A model generated the notes under the pieces. It saw only the letters and a list, made by a program, of their open reading frames with translations, was not told the DNA's origin and searched no databases. Made by a program: the position numbers and the translations under genes. Shown piece by piece: positions 26,439-36,387 of a DNA stretch of 64,000 bases; position 1 is the first letter of the stretch; each line of letters begins with the position of its first letter. The DNA is from Nitrospirota bacterium (GTDB lineage Bacteria; Nitrospirota; Thermodesulfovibrionia; Thermodesulfovibrionales; JdFR-85): NCBI GenBank assembly GCA_015492645.1, contig WGER01000029.1, forward strand, positions 36,244 to 100,243, given 5' to 3'.

Positions 26439-27426
26439 GGCCCCTCTGCTTGAACTCGGCAGGATGGCGGACGAGGTAAGAAGGGAATTTCATCCTGAAG
26501 GGGTGGTCACCTTTGTGGTTGACAGAAACATCAACTACACCAATGTATGTATAAACAGATGCCTCTTCTGCGCCTATTACCGTGACAGGGATGACCCTGA
26601 GGCGTTTATTTTAGACAGAGAGAGTCTGAGTCAGAAGATCAGAGAAACCCTGGAACTCGGAGGGACTCAGATCCTCCTGCAGGGCGGACTCCACCCCGAC
26701 CTTGGTCTCCAGTACTACAGAGACCTTTTCCGTTTTATTAAATCCCGCTTTGGTATCCACATCCATGGGTTATCACCACCTGAGGTGGTCTATATCGCAA
26801 GGAAGGAGGGACTGACCGTGAGGGAGACACTGCTCGCCTTGAAAGAGGCGGGTCTTGACTCCATACCCGGTGGAGGTGCTGAGATACTCTCTGATAGGGT
26901 ACGTAAGGTCCTGAGTCCGAGAAAGATAGGGTCTTCAGAGTGGCTTGAGGTGATGGAGGAGGCCCACAGGATTGGCATGAAAACAACAGCCACAATGATG
27001 TTCGGTTCTATAGAGACCCCTGAAGAGATAATAGGGCATCTGGAAGCGATAAGAGAACTACAGGACCGAACAGGGGGGTTCACCGCCTTTATCCCCTGGA
27101 GTTTCCAGCCCAAAAACACAGCCCTATCACATTTAAGGCCAGCCACTGCCACTGAGTATCTCAGGGTCTTAGCGATCTCAAGACTCTATCTTGACAATAT
27201 AAGAAACATTCAGGCATCATGGGTAACACAGGGGCTGGGCATAGCTCAGGTGGCGCTGAGGTTTGGGGCGAATGATCTGGGCTCCACCATGATTGAGGAG
27301 AATGTCGTAAGGGCAGCGGGGGTGACTTACAGGGCGCACCTTCAGGATTTGATCCAGATCATAAGGGATGCAGGATACAGAGCGGCCCAGAGGAACACCT
27401 TTTACGAAATATTACGGTATTTTTAA
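26395..27426 (+). CDS. mqnC: dehypoxanthine futalosine cyclase (radical SAM)
   Basis: 343 residues. The cluster motif is CINRCLFC near residue 53, preceded by RNINYTNV. QGGLHPDLGLQYY and SIPGGGAEILSDRVR are MqnC signatures, as is ASWVTQGLGIAQVALRFGANDLG near the end. It performs the radical spiro-cyclisation forming cyclic dehypoxanthine futalosine. Its overlap with mqnE indicates translational coupling. mqnA, mqnB and mqnD are not in the window. Confidence 0.94.
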   Translation: MKRLDKQEALELFTEAPLLELGRMADEVRREFHPEGVVTFVVDRNINYTNVCINRCLFCAYYRDRDDPEAFILDRESLSQKIRETLELGGTQILLQGGLHPDLGLQYYRDLFRFIKSRFGIHIHGLSPPEVVYIARKEGLTVRETLLALKEAGLDSIPGGGAEILSDRVRKVLSPRKIGSSEWLEVMEEAHRIGMKTTATMMFGSIETPEEIIGHLEAIRELQDRTGGFTAFIPWSFQPKNTALSHLRPATATEYLRVLAISRLYLDNIRNIQASWVTQGLGIAQVALRFGANDLGSTMIEENVVRAAGVTYRAHLQDLIQIIRDAGYRAAQRNTFYEILRYF

Positions 27427-27467
27427 GGGGAAGGTAAAGAGGTGAAAATCATCTTTGGAGGTGATTT

Positions 27468-28067
27468 ATGAAGAAACCTATAATGAAGGACTATATCCTG
27501 GAACTCCACGAGATGTGTGTGAAGGCAGAAGAGGCCCTTTCATCGCTTTATAATGCCTTTATCTATAATAAGGAGTCGTTCATTAAGGAAGCAGACAAAT
27601 ATATCAAAGAAATAGAAAAGAAAGAAAAGGACCTTACCCAGAAATTGATTGATCTGTCTGCCACAGATGAGGTGGCCCGTGTATACGTTACAGTGCCAGT
27701 ACATCTGGAACGGATCGCCTCCAACCTGAAACACATAGCCAGGGCAATCTCAGCAAAGATAGAGGAAAACCTGCTGTTCAGTGATAAGGCGGTGGAAGAG
27801 ATCAACTACCTCTTCAGCAGGGTCAAGGAGATGATAGCGAATCTGAGTGACCTTATGTTAGCCCGTAATATCTTTCTTGCAAACTATATAAGTGAATCAG
27901 AAAAGGATGTGGAGAGGGCCGCATCAGAGTATGCAACACTACACGAAGAACGATTGATTGAAGGTCTCTGCCTGCCTAAGGCATCAGGGGTGTATGTGGT
28001 ACTGCTGGATTCGATAAAGAGAATTGCCTGGAATGCGAAGGAGATCGCCAGGAAACTATCAAAGTAG
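27468..28067 (+). CDS. PhoU-like helical protein of unknown role
   Basis: 199 residues, almost entirely amphipathic helix. Heptad-like segments include KEADKYIKEIEKKEKDLTQK, VHLERIASNLKHIARAIS and LLDSIKRIAWNAKEIARKLS. The repeated hydrophobic-E-R-I-A-N-L-K-x-I pattern is that of PhoU domains, which form two three-helix bundles and often bind metal. A GGAGG precedes the ATG. No phosphate transporter is nearby, so a Pst-regulatory role is doubtful. It sits between mqnC and a radical SAM gene. Confidence 0.65.
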   Translation: MKKPIMKDYILELHEMCVKAEEALSSLYNAFIYNKESFIKEADKYIKEIEKKEKDLTQKLIDLSATDEVARVYVTVPVHLERIASNLKHIARAISAKIEENLLFSDKAVEEINYLFSRVKEMIANLSDLMLARNIFLANYISESEKDVERAASEYATLHEERLIEGLCLPKASGVYVVLLDSIKRIAWNAKEIARKLSK

Positions 28068-28968
28068 TTTCACTCCATCATACCTCAGACTCACAGAAGA
28101 GGAACTGCTCAGGCGTGCAGAAGAGGCCCTTGAGATACTCCGTAACTGTACCCTCTGTCCGAGACACTGTGAGGTAGATAGAGTTTCTGGAGAAAGGGGG
28201 TTTTGCAGAACCGGTGATATGCCGATCATCTCAAGTTGGGGGCCTCATTTTGGTGAAGAGCCACCACTTGTTGGTCGGGGAGGTTCAGGAACGGTCTTTT
28301 TCACACACTGTAACTTAGGGTGTCTTTACTGTCAGAACTACACAATCAGCCACCTTGGCGAAGGACAGGAGGTCTCCTTTGAGAAACTCGCCTCTGTGAT
28401 GCTCTCACTGCAACAGATGGGCTGTCACAATATAAACCTTGTAACACCAACCCATCAGGTACCCATGATACTGATGGCCTTGGTGATCGCAAGACAAAGG
28501 GGGCTGAGTCTGCCCATAGTCTACAACTGTGGAGGCTACGAATCTGTACAGACCCTGAAACTCCTGGAGGGAATAATTGATATCTACATGCCTGATTTCA
28601 AATACTGGGACAGTGATGTGGCCAAAAGGTATTCCCTTGCTGAGGACTACCCCGACAGGGCGAAAGAGGCCCTGAAAGAGATGCACAGGCAGGTAGGTGA
28701 TCTTGTGATAAATGCCGAGGGGATTGCTGAGAGGGGTCTTCTGGTAAGACATCTGGTTCTGCCAGGTGGATTGGCAGGCACTAAAGAAGTGGTGAGATTT
28801 ATTGCAGAGGAGATCTCACGGGATACATATATAAACATCATGGACCAGTACCATCCATGCTACAGGGCCTTTGATCATCCACCCCTGGACAGGAGGATCA
28901 CCTCTTCAGAGTTTAGGGAGGCGGTCGAGTTTGCAAGGAGGGCGGGACTCAGGAGGATACTCTACTGA
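28024..28968 (+). CDS. radical SAM protein of the PflX/PflA-like family
   Basis: 314 residues at most; the start is uncertain (ATG 28024 or 28033, both inside the upstream gene). An N-terminal Cys set CTLCPRHC...GFC comes before the radical-SAM motif CNLGCLYC near residue 98, the pattern of PflX-type activating-enzyme relatives (COG1313). The C-terminal part has the PflX blocks YMPDFKYWD and HLVLPGG. The substrate is unknown; no glycyl-radical enzyme is in the window. Overlap with the upstream gene suggests coupled translation. Confidence 0.8.
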   Translation: MPGMRRRSPGNYQSSFTPSYLRLTEEELLRRAEEALEILRNCTLCPRHCEVDRVSGERGFCRTGDMPIISSWGPHFGEEPPLVGRGGSGTVFFTHCNLGCLYCQNYTISHLGEGQEVSFEKLASVMLSLQQMGCHNINLVTPTHQVPMILMALVIARQRGLSLPIVYNCGGYESVQTLKLLEGIIDIYMPDFKYWDSDVAKRYSLAEDYPDRAKEALKEMHRQVGDLVINAEGIAERGLLVRHLVLPGGLAGTKEVVRFIAEEISRDTYINIMDQYHPCYRAFDHPPLDRRITSSEFREAVEFARRAGLRRILY

Positions 28969-28969
28969 G

Positions 28970-29236
28970 ATGTCACCCCTTTTGAAGATAGTCTTCAGTC
29001 GTTTAACCGTTACCACCCTCAGACAGGCCAAGAGGCTGGTAAAGATAGTAATCGGCTTCACCCTTCTGATAATTGGCCTGGTGATGATAGTCACACCGGG
29101 GCCGGCCACAGTCGTGATACCCCTTGCGCTTGGTATACTGGCAGGGGAGTTTCTCTGGGCCAAATGGCTCCTCAACAAATTCAATTATGGCCTCACCAGA
29201 CTATGGGGGATAAGGTGGAAGAGAAGAAGGCACTAA
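28970..29236 (+). CDS. PGPGW-type small membrane protein
   Basis: 88 residues from the ATG at 28970, two bases after the radical SAM stop. Two hydrophobic segments (VKIVIGFTLLIIGLVMIV and TVVIPLALGILAGEFLW) flank TPGPA, the proline-glycine turn of this uncharacterised family. It ends with a basic tail, KRRRH. An in-frame extension upstream would overlap the previous gene by almost 100 bases and is unlikely. Confidence 0.7.
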   Translation: MSPLLKIVFSRLTVTTLRQAKRLVKIVIGFTLLIIGLVMIVTPGPATVVIPLALGILAGEFLWAKWLLNKFNYGLTRLWGIRWKRRRH

Positions 29237-29712
29237 TACTACTTCTTATCCTGACATTGATTGCCGGATGTGGCTATTCTTTAAAAAGGCCCTATACCAC
29301 CAGGACAGTACATCTCATAGATGTCCAGAATCTCACCACAGAACCCGGACTGGATGACCTCTTCAGAAGGGTGTTTACTGAGATGGCACTCCTGTACAAT
29401 GTGAAACTTGACAGGGAAGCGGACATACAGTTAGAGGTGAAAATCTCCCGATTCGATCTGCAGATAATAACCCTTAAGAGGGACCTTGCAGCAGAGTATT
29501 CAATAACATTAATGGCAGATGTCTCTGTCAAAACATCCTCAGACATCAGGAACCTGAAGAATGTCTCTTCTGACTATCTTGAGACCTTTGTCTCTCCTCA
29601 GAGTGTCTCAGCAATTCAGGCAGAGAAGGAACTGGCCTCTGAGAGGGCCATGGCAGAACTCTGCAGAAAGATACTACTGGAGATGGAGTTTAATCTCGGC
29701 ATATGGGATTGA
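29203..29712 (+). CDS. lptE: LPS assembly lipoprotein LptE
   Basis: 169 residues from the ATG at 29203. The signal peptide ends in lipobox LIAGC, so the protein is a lipoprotein. After the Cys it follows GYSL, the LptE signature beginning. Then comes a DUF4136/LptE-like beta-alpha fold with VHLIDVQNLTTEPGLDDLF. LptE plugs LptD in the outer membrane. It overlaps the previous gene by 34 bases and holA by 10, so the three genes are tightly packed. Confidence 0.85.
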   Translation: MGDKVEEKKALILLLILTLIAGCGYSLKRPYTTRTVHLIDVQNLTTEPGLDDLFRRVFTEMALLYNVKLDREADIQLEVKISRFDLQIITLKRDLAAEYSITLMADVSVKTSSDIRNLKNVSSDYLETFVSPQSVSAIQAEKELASERAMAELCRKILLEMEFNLGIWD

Positions 29713-30578
29713 AGAGACTTTTCAGGGAGATTGACAGGGGGCTCAAAAGCCCTGTGTATATAATATATGTGGAGGACCCTTTCCTGATCACCCAGATCAT
29801 AAATCGTCTCAAAGATGGTCTCCCTGAGCCGGAAAGGGAAATAGCCATAACTGTTTACGATTTTGATTCTGCAGAGAGGCCATCTATGAAAGACCTTCTC
29901 CAAGACCTGAATACTCCAGGATTCCTCGGGAAAAAAAAGACTGTCGTCTTAAAATGGGCTGACAGATTGAAGAAGACAGAAAAAGAGGACCTTCTCGGTT
30001 ATCTCGGAAATCCCTCCCCAGATGTGCATCTCCTTATTATTCTCAGACAATTGCGAAAGACAGAGGATCTGCCCGGGCAATTTCCTACATTCCACATCCA
30101 TCTTAACCGGGGGAATCTCTACTCCTATATCAGGGATGTTGCGTCCCAGAAGGGGCTCAGACTTTCAGAGGAGATGGTTAAGGCAATCGCTATTGTTTCT
30201 GGTGGCGATGCTGGCCTGATAAACAACGAACTGGAAAAGTTGAGTCTTCTTGAAGGAACTTCATCCGACAAGGATTCAAGGAAAATCCTTAAACCCCACC
30301 TTCTATCTCAACCCTCAAATGTCTTCTCACTTGCAGAGGCAATCCTGAGAAGGGACAAACAGAGGGCCTTCCAATTGCTATACATGCTATCAGATTATGA
30401 CCCCTCACAGGTGGTAGGTGCACTAAACTGGGCATTTAAAGAGTCATTGAAAAAGGGGGAACACTCACAGGATTTTTATAGACAGGCATTTCAGATCCTG
30501 CTTGAAGCGGATCTGAATATCAAAAATACAAGAAAATATCCCCTGGAGCATCTGCTCTTCAGGCTGTTTCTTCTTTGA
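29703..30578 (+). CDS. holA: DNA polymerase III delta subunit
   Basis: 291 residues, slightly shorter than the usual 330. Delta is the wrench of the clamp loader, opening the beta clamp. The AAA+-like N-terminus starts with SPVYIIYVEDPFLITQIINR. Helical lid blocks include LRLSEEMVKAIAIVSGGDAGLINNELEKL, and the C-terminal collar contains YPLEHLLFRLFL. The pairing lptE-holA-rpsT is common in Gram-negative genomes. The 3' end overlaps convergent rpsT by 20 bases. Confidence 0.88.
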   Translation: MGLKRLFREIDRGLKSPVYIIYVEDPFLITQIINRLKDGLPEPEREIAITVYDFDSAERPSMKDLLQDLNTPGFLGKKKTVVLKWADRLKKTEKEDLLGYLGNPSPDVHLLIILRQLRKTEDLPGQFPTFHIHLNRGNLYSYIRDVASQKGLRLSEEMVKAIAIVSGGDAGLINNELEKLSLLEGTSSDKDSRKILKPHLLSQPSNVFSLAEAILRRDKQRAFQLLYMLSDYDPSQVVGALNWAFKESLKKGEHSQDFYRQAFQILLEADLNIKNTRKYPLEHLLFRLFLL

Positions 30579-30840
30579 GGACCCTATTTGCCTTTTTCAT
30601 CAGGCGTGATATCCTCCGTGAGGCCGTATTTCTATGGATTACCCCCTTTGAGGCAGCCTTGGATATGGTCCTTATGGCCTCCCTCAGGTGAGTCTGGAGT
30701 GCCTCACGGTCCTTCTCAAGGATAGCCATTTCCACCTTTTTTGTGAAGGTCTTGATACGACTCTTCCAACTCTGATTCCTGAGTCTCCTCTTTTCCGCCT
30801 GTCTCACCCTCTTGAGGGCACTCAAATTCTTCCTGGGCAT
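30559..30840 (-). CDS. rpsT: 30S ribosomal protein S20
   Basis: 93 residues, highly basic and helical. It begins MPRKNLSALKRVRQAEKRR, as S20 proteins do, and contains AASKGVIHRNTASRRISRL. S20 binds 16S rRNA early in 30S assembly. It converges with holA with a short overlap. Upstream AGGAGGAG precedes the ATG. Confidence 0.97.
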   Translation of the reverse strand: MPRKNLSALKRVRQAEKRRLRNQSWKSRIKTFTKKVEMAILEKDREALQTHLREAIRTISKAASKGVIHRNTASRRISRLMKKANRVLKEETA

Positions 30841-30891
30841 CTACTCCTCCTCTTCAGTTTATTAGATTATATTTAAAAGATGATCAATTCA

Positions 30892-31545
30892 TCAACTCTT
30901 CTTCTCTGCACTCAGTGACTTCAGGACCTTTATCCCCAGCGGGGTAATGGTGTACCCCTTCCTCTGACTGCTCCTGATAAGGTTCATCTCCTTCAACTGC
31001 TTCATGTTTCTCCTTATATGCTCTGCAGGTATCTTCAATTGCTTCTCCAGGTCCTTTGAGGGTATGTAACCATGTTCTCTAAGCAACTTCAGGGTCTTTA
31101 TGATCCAGGGCCTTGCATTTTTCTGGTCAGCAATGATCAACTGCTCCTTCAGTTCATTCAACTCAGAATCCTTTACATTGCCCATTGCCTTCTTGTAATC
31201 CTCGATGTCCTCCCCGATAAACTCGAACTCCACTCTCACTGCCCTCTCCTTCTCAAAATCCACCTCTCTGTCAGCAAGTTCCTCAAAATCTCTTCTGAAC
31301 TCCTCGAGGCTCTTTGCACCACACCTCTTCGCCTCCTCTTCCGTTACCTCACTGAGCCTCTTAAAATCTACATCAAGGACCCTAACAAGGCCGACCTGAT
31401 GTGCCCTGTAGATCTTGCCTCTCAGGACCCTGAGGGTGTCCCAGGGCTGGAAAGTGAGGGTTATCCTGCCCTGCTTTATATCTTCATGATATTTTTTTAG
31501 GAACCTGAACATCCTCTTCCTCCTTACTCTCACTTCATAGGACAA
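30892..31545 (-). CDS. ASCH-domain protein with C-terminal winged helix
   Basis: 217 residues. Residues 10-75 carry an ASCH-like fold (KYHEDIKQGRITLTFQPWD...GKIYRAHQVGLVRVLDV), a PUA-related domain expected to bind RNA. Residues 145-215 form a MarR/ArsR-like winged helix (ARPWIIKTLKLLREHGYIPSKDLEKQL and the wing RKGYTITPLGIKVL). The linker is highly charged. A combined RNA/DNA-binding regulator is plausible. The partner genes are unknown; it stands alone between rpsT and the bamA operon. Confidence 0.65.
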   Translation of the reverse strand: MSYEVRVRRKRMFRFLKKYHEDIKQGRITLTFQPWDTLRVLRGKIYRAHQVGLVRVLDVDFKRLSEVTEEEAKRCGAKSLEEFRRDFEELADREVDFEKERAVRVEFEFIGEDIEDYKKAMGNVKDSELNELKEQLIIADQKNARPWIIKTLKLLREHGYIPSKDLEKQLKIPAEHIRRNMKQLKEMNLIRSSQRKGYTITPLGIKVLKSLSAEKKS

Positions 31546-31604
31546 AAAAATTTCAACTTATTCTATAATAACATTTTTTGGCAAAAATTTAAACCCCTCC
31601 CGGA

Positions 31605-31681
31605 ATTGCCGTTAAAAATAATTGCTTTTTGAAGTAGTTCCTGCTGCCTTCCAGAGTTTTGATTGAAATTCTATCGACAAT
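31605..31681. repeat. short inverted-repeat element (77 bp copy)
   Basis: The ends ATTGCCGTTAAAA and (inverted) ATTGTCGATAGAAT are imperfect inverted repeats. The right half, including CCTTCCAGAGTTTT at 31648-31660, is an inverted copy of the left end of the element at 46167-46299. No open reading frame is inside. It belongs to the same dispersed family as the copies at 46.2 and 60.5 kb. Confidence 0.6.
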
Positions 31682-32103
31682 TTAGGGACCCCTTCTTGGT
31701 TTGCCTGTTGTTACTATTTTAAGTCACCTCAGTAGTGTCCGGTAAAAATTTATGGTTTTTAATAGGCACAATTATGAAGGGCATAAAGATATCGTATATG
31801 TGGAAATAAACAGAGGAAGGCCATCCTGTAGAAGACAATACAGGAATCTTAACCAGAGGCGATATTTGTTGATAAGATGGAAAAGAGAAACTGGAAGCCT
31901 CCAGAGAATCATCCCTGGAGAAGATAGGACAAAGTTAAAACCAGAAATGTGACATCAGCAATAATGTGATCCCCCTTAGAGTCAAATAGGCGACCGCCTC
32001 AAACTACAAATTGGAACCAGAATTGAGGCACAGAAAATCTATGATTTATGTTATACTAAACTGCCTTAAAACTAAAAAATCACCATTAAAGGAGATTGAG
32101 ACT
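31682..32103. other. gene-free stretch before bamA
   Basis: No convincing gene is present. A short open frame (31752-31952) has no start signal and a low-complexity basic product. TAGTGTCCGG at 31733-31742 resembles a motif at 46320 and may be the end of a decayed mobile element. Close to bamA, AAAGGAG stands nine bases before a TTG at 32104. Confidence 0.5.
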
Positions 32104-34359
32104 TTGGTAAAAAGCAGATCTCTGGGGCTGAGGCTTATAACGTCTCTCCTCTTTTTATTCTTCTTTGTCGCCTTTGCCTATGCGCAGATAGAACCCCCTG
32201 TGGTTGAGATTGAGATAAAGGGGTTGAAGAGGATCGAAAAGGGGGCCATACTGAGGAGGTTAAAACAGAAGGTGGGAATGCCTCTGTCAAGGCTTGCCAT
32301 ATCAGATGATATAAAAAACATCTATAAGATGGGTTATTTTGAAGATGTGAGGGTGGAGGCTGAGCCTGTAGAGGGGGGGGTAAAGGTGATTTATATTGTG
32401 AAGGAGAAACCCACCATAGTAAGAATCAACTTCTGGGGCAACAGGAAGTTCAAAGACGAAACCCTCCGTGAACAACTCACCATTTCAGTGGGTTCCATCT
32501 CCGACGTAACCCTTATTCAGGAGAATGTGGCAAGATTGAAAAACTTCTATGAGAGCAAGGGATACTATCTTGCCCAGATAGTGCCGGTGGTGAAGAGGGT
32601 AAGGGATGACGAAACTACAGTTACCTTTATGATAAAAGAAGGTCCGAAGGTGAAGATAAAAAAGATAGTAATAGAAGGCAACTCCGCCCTCTCTGACAGA
32701 AAGATAAAGAAGGTGATGAAGACAAGACCATGGTGGATATTCTCCCTTCTCACAAAGAGTGGATACTATAATAGCCAGATAATGAAGCAGGACATTCAGA
32801 ATATCAGACACCTCTACTATAATCATGGTTATTTAGACGTGGTGGTCTCCGAACCAGAAATCATATTGGATAAGAACAGGATGACCATCAAGATCACAAT
32901 CTCTGAGGGGAAACAGTACAGGGTGGAAAGGGTAACCTTAGAGGGTTATGAGCCTTCTGAAAAGGAAGACATCCTTAAACTTCTCAAGATCAGGGAAGGC
33001 GATATCTTCAGCCGAAAACTCCTTCAGGAGAGTATACAGTCGATTGTGGATTACTATACAGAACGGGGATATGCGATGGCCACTGTGGACCCAATAGTGT
33101 TACCTGACAGACAGACTCTCAAGACTACCGTGACACTCAGAATCAACAGAGGGGCCTTATACAGGATTGGTAGAATAGAGGTTATGGGTAATACCAAGAC
33201 CAAAGACAAGGTTATAAGGAGAGAGATGAGACTGGATGAGGGTGACGTCTTTAACAGCAAACTGCTGAGGAGGAGTTACGAGAGGATAAATAATCTGAAC
33301 TTTTTTGAGACGGTTGAGTTAATCCCGAGGCCCGATCCAGAAAGGAGGGAGATTGATATAGACATCAAGGTAAAGGAAAAGCCCACAGGTTTTCTCAGCA
33401 TAGGGGGTGGCTACAGCACAGTAGATAAATTTGTTGCCATGATAGACCTCACCCAGGCAAACCTCTTTGGTACAGGCAGATATATAAAACTCCGTGGAGA
33501 GTTTGGTGGAAGGACCACCTTCTATGAACTCTCTTACCGTGATCCCTGGTTTCTGGACAGGCCCGTATCCTTCAACCTCAGCGCCTACAATATAGAGAGG
33601 GACTACATAGCCTACTCAAAGAGGGCAACAGGCGGGTCTGTGGGATTTGGCAAACGGTTCCGGGAGTACTGGAGCGCCAGCATTACCTATTCCTTTGAGA
33701 GGGCAACCGTCTTTGACGTCTCTGAGGATGCCTCCAAGGTGATAAAGGAGCAGATTGGCACAAACACCACCAGCAGCATCACCCCTGCCATAACCCGTGA
33801 CAGCCGTGACAACTACATCGATCCCTCAAGAGGCTCAAGGAACAGTCTATATGTTACCTTTGCAGGGCTTGGAGGCACCAATAAGTTTATAAAGGGGGTT
33901 ATTGACTCCGCATGGTTCTTTCCTGTGACAGAGAGGACTGTCTTTTCAATAAGGGGCAGAGTGGGATATGCAGAGGGGTTGTTTGGAGAGAAATTGCCAC
34001 TGTATGAGAGATTCTATGTAGGTGGTCTTTATACCGTGAGAGGACTGGGATTTGGCGAGGCAGGGCCAAGGGATGAAGAGGGTGAGGTGATAGGAGGGAA
34101 AAAGGAACTGATTATAAACCTGGAATACAAGTTTCCCTTGGTGGAAGAGGTGAAACTGAAGGGTGTCGTCTTCTTTGATGCAGGCAGGGCCTACGACGAC
34201 AATGAGGACTTCGGTACAGATCTGAGATATACCACAGGAGTTGGTGTACGGTGGATATCACCGATGGGCCCGATCAGGATAGACTATGGATTTAACCTTG
34301 ACAGACGGCCTGATGAGAGTGCAAGCAGGGTAGAGTTCGCCTTTGGGACCTTCTTCTGA
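32104..34359 (+). CDS. bamA: outer-membrane assembly factor BamA
   Basis: 751 residues from the proposed TTG at 32104. This TTG has AAAGGAG at optimal distance and gives a compact signal peptide (LGLRLITSLLFLFFFVAFAYA). ATGs at 32011 and 32041 would add residues before the signal without a ribosome-binding site. Five POTRA domains follow, recognised by repeated beta-alpha-alpha-beta-beta units such as VVEIEIKGLKRIEKGAILRR and RIEVMGNTKTKDKVIRREM. A C-terminal 16-strand barrel has the VRGLGFGEAGP loop and ends in Phe. BamA inserts beta-barrel proteins into the outer membrane. It heads the skp-lpxD-fabZ-lpxA operon. Confidence 0.95.
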   Translation: MVKSRSLGLRLITSLLFLFFFVAFAYAQIEPPVVEIEIKGLKRIEKGAILRRLKQKVGMPLSRLAISDDIKNIYKMGYFEDVRVEAEPVEGGVKVIYIVKEKPTIVRINFWGNRKFKDETLREQLTISVGSISDVTLIQENVARLKNFYESKGYYLAQIVPVVKRVRDDETTVTFMIKEGPKVKIKKIVIEGNSALSDRKIKKVMKTRPWWIFSLLTKSGYYNSQIMKQDIQNIRHLYYNHGYLDVVVSEPEIILDKNRMTIKITISEGKQYRVERVTLEGYEPSEKEDILKLLKIREGDIFSRKLLQESIQSIVDYYTERGYAMATVDPIVLPDRQTLKTTVTLRINRGALYRIGRIEVMGNTKTKDKVIRREMRLDEGDVFNSKLLRRSYERINNLNFFETVELIPRPDPERREIDIDIKVKEKPTGFLSIGGGYSTVDKFVAMIDLTQANLFGTGRYIKLRGEFGGRTTFYELSYRDPWFLDRPVSFNLSAYNIERDYIAYSKRATGGSVGFGKRFREYWSASITYSFERATVFDVSEDASKVIKEQIGTNTTSSITPAITRDSRDNYIDPSRGSRNSLYVTFAGLGGTNKFIKGVIDSAWFFPVTERTVFSIRGRVGYAEGLFGEKLPLYERFYVGGLYTVRGLGFGEAGPRDEEGEVIGGKKELIINLEYKFPLVEEVKLKGVVFFDAGRAYDDNEDFGTDLRYTTGVGVRWISPMGPIRIDYGFNLDRRPDESASRVEFAFGTFF

Positions 34360-34401
34360 ATATAGAGGTCAGACAGATAAAAAAACATAAAGGAGGACGA
34401 C

Positions 34402-34938
34402 ATGAAACGGCTTGTCTGGATCGGGACTTTGATAGCAATCCTCATCCTGCAATGGACAGTGGCAGGAACAGCAGACAGTGATGTAAAGATAGCAATAGTG
34501 GACCTCAGGAAGGCATTGAATGAATCAGAGGCCGGGCTGAAGGCAAAGGCATCGCTTGAGGAGATGATCAAACAGAAACAGAAGGCGATCGACGAAAAGG
34601 GCAAGGAGATTGAGGCACTGAAGGAGGAGATCGAGAAGAAGTCATCCGTCCTTTCAGAGGAAGCCCTCCGTAGCAAACAGGACGAACTTGACAGAAAGAT
34701 GAGGGAGTACAAGAGGTTTGTTCAGGATGCCCAGGAGGAGGTGAAAAAGAAGGAGAACCAGTTGACAGCAGAGATACTAAAAGAACTCAGAGAGATTATA
34801 AACGAGATAGGAAAGGAAGAGGGTTACTCTGTTATACTGGAGAAGGCAGAAGGGGTGGTCCTCTATTATAACGAGGCCGTAGATATTACCCAGAAGGTGA
34901 TAGACAGATATAACAAGAAATTCAGACAGGGCAAATGA
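34402..34938 (+). CDS. Skp/OmpH-type periplasmic chaperone
   Basis: 178 residues. The signal peptide is [21 protein letters not shown], followed by [22 protein letters not shown] long coiled coil rich in Lys/Glu (about residues 50-135) forms the tentacles. The C-terminal strand segment [24 protein letters not shown] completes the trimer body. It holds unfolded outer-membrane proteins for BamA, the gene just upstream. AAAGGAGGACG precedes the ATG. Its stop overlaps lpxD (ATGA). Confidence 0.92.
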   Translation: MKRLVWIGTLIAILILQWTVAGTADSDVKIAIVDLRKALNESEAGLKAKASLEEMIKQKQKAIDEKGKEIEALKEEIEKKSSVLSEEALRSKQDELDRKMREYKRFVQDAQEEVKKKENQLTAEILKELREIINEIGKEEGYSVILEKAEGVVLYYNEAVDITQKVIDRYNKKFRQGK

Positions 34939-35960
34939 GACTGAGGGAAGTGGCAGATATCCTGGAAGGCACCCTCTATGGTCCTGATGATATAGAGATA
35001 ACCTCCGTCTGTTCAATAGAAGAGGCAGAAGAGGGCTCGATCACCTTCCTTACAAACCGAAACCTCATCGAGAAACTGAGGGGCTCAAGGGCGTCCGCTG
35101 TAATTGTATCCGAGTACTTAGAGGATCTGCCGATACCCCAGATTGTTGTGAAGGACCCACGGTACGCCTTTGCTCAGATCCTCAGACATCTCTATGTCAG
35201 ACCTCATCCTCCAAAGGGGGTGATGGAAGGGGCATATGTCTCGCCTACGGCCTCACTGGGCAGAGACATCACACTGTACCCAAATGTCTATGTATCTGAT
35301 GGAGTAAGGATTGGTGACAGGAGTGTCCTTTACCCGGGTGTGTACATAGGGGAGGGGAGCACTATTGGAGAAGACTGTTTAATCTACCCCAATGTGACAA
35401 TACGGGAAGGGGTAAGAATCGGCTCAAGGGTAACGGTTCATTCAGGCACCGTGATAGGCTCCGACGGATTCGGATACGTAATGCACGAGGGCAGACACGA
35501 AAAGATCCCCCAGGTGGGGGGAGTGGTGATTGAAGACGATGTAGAGATAGGTGCCTGTGTTACTATTGACAGGGCTACTACAGGTAATACCGTGATAGGG
35601 GAGGGGACCAAGATTGACAATCTTGTACAGATAGGGCATAATGTCAAGATTGGCAAACACTGTATCATAGTGGCACAGGTGGGAATAGCAGGGAGCACTG
35701 AACTGGGCAATTATGTGACCCTTGCAGGGCAGGTTGGAATCTCAGATCATCTCAAGATAGGAGACGGTTGTATAGTGGGGGCAAAGTCCGGGGTGATGAG
35801 GAATCTCACCAGAGGGGCCTATTCCGGGATCCCTGCTACTGAACACCGGAAGTGGCTCAAGACACAGGCAATAATTGAGAGACTACCTGATATATATAAA
35901 AAGATAAGGGAGTTGGAAAGGGAACTGGAAAAATTGAAGTCAGGAGGTGGAGATGGTTAA
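34935..35960 (+). CDS. lpxD: UDP-3-O-acylglucosamine N-acyltransferase LpxD
   Basis: 341 residues. An N-terminal uridine-binding domain (about 1-100, [15 protein letters not shown]) precedes a left-handed beta helix of hexapeptide repeats ([20 protein letters not shown] and similar). The catalytic His lies in the QIGHNVKIG segment. A C-terminal helix completes it. LpxD adds the N-linked acyl chain in lipid A synthesis. The gene overlaps skp and its end abuts fabZ. Confidence 0.97.
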   Translation: MRLREVADILEGTLYGPDDIEITSVCSIEEAEEGSITFLTNRNLIEKLRGSRASAVIVSEYLEDLPIPQIVVKDPRYAFAQILRHLYVRPHPPKGVMEGAYVSPTASLGRDITLYPNVYVSDGVRIGDRSVLYPGVYIGEGSTIGEDCLIYPNVTIREGVRIGSRVTVHSGTVIGSDGFGYVMHEGRHEKIPQVGGVVIEDDVEIGACVTIDRATTGNTVIGEGTKIDNLVQIGHNVKIGKHCIIVAQVGIAGSTELGNYVTLAGQVGISDHLKIGDGCIVGAKSGVMRNLTRGAYSGIPATEHRKWLKTQAIIERLPDIYKKIRELERELEKLKSGGGDG

Positions 35961-36387
35961 CATCAAGGAGATAATGGATATCCTGCCACACAGGTATCCC
36001 TTCCTGATGGTGGACCGGGTGATAGAGATAGAGGAAGGCAAGAGGGCAGTAGGGATCAAAAACGTCACCATCAATGAGCCCTACTTTCAGGGGCACTTCC
36101 CAGGGCATCCGATAATGCCAGGGGTCCTGATCATAGAGGCCCTTGCCCAAGTCTCAGGAGTGCTCGCATTCAAGTCAGGCGTCACCGGGAAGGCCACATA
36201 CTTTCTGAGCGTAGAGAAGGCAAAGTTCAGGAAACCGGTGGTGCCGGGAGACCAGTTGAGACTGGAGGTGACGGTACTGAGGGGCAGGGGCTCTGTCTGG
36301 AGGTTTGAGGGCAGGGCCTTTGTGGACGATAACCTCGTTGCCGAGGCCGAGTTTACCGCTATGGTGACCGACAGGGAGATCGCCTGA
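35953..36387 (+). CDS. fabZ: 3-hydroxyacyl-ACP dehydratase FabZ
   Basis: 144 residues from ATG 35953, with GGAGG five bases upstream; a GTG two codons earlier is possible. The hot-dog fold is diagnosed by [14 protein letters not shown] and [13 protein letters not shown], with the catalytic His, and by the Glu of IIEALAQ. FabZ competes with LpxA for 3-hydroxyacyl-ACP, which explains its place between lpxD and lpxA. It starts before the lpxD stop. Confidence 0.97.
   Translation: MVNIKEIMDILPHRYPFLMVDRVIEIEEGKRAVGIKNVTINEPYFQGHFPGHPIMPGVLIIEALAQVSGVLAFKSGVTGKATYFLSVEKAKFRKPVVPGDQLRLEVTVLRGRGSVWRFEGRAFVDDNLVAEAEFTAMVTDREIA

Noticed and set aside
31752-31952. Possible 66-codon gene on the plus strand
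   Set aside because: No ribosome-binding site, low-complexity basic product, no recognisable motif, and it lies in repeat-rich intergenic sequence.
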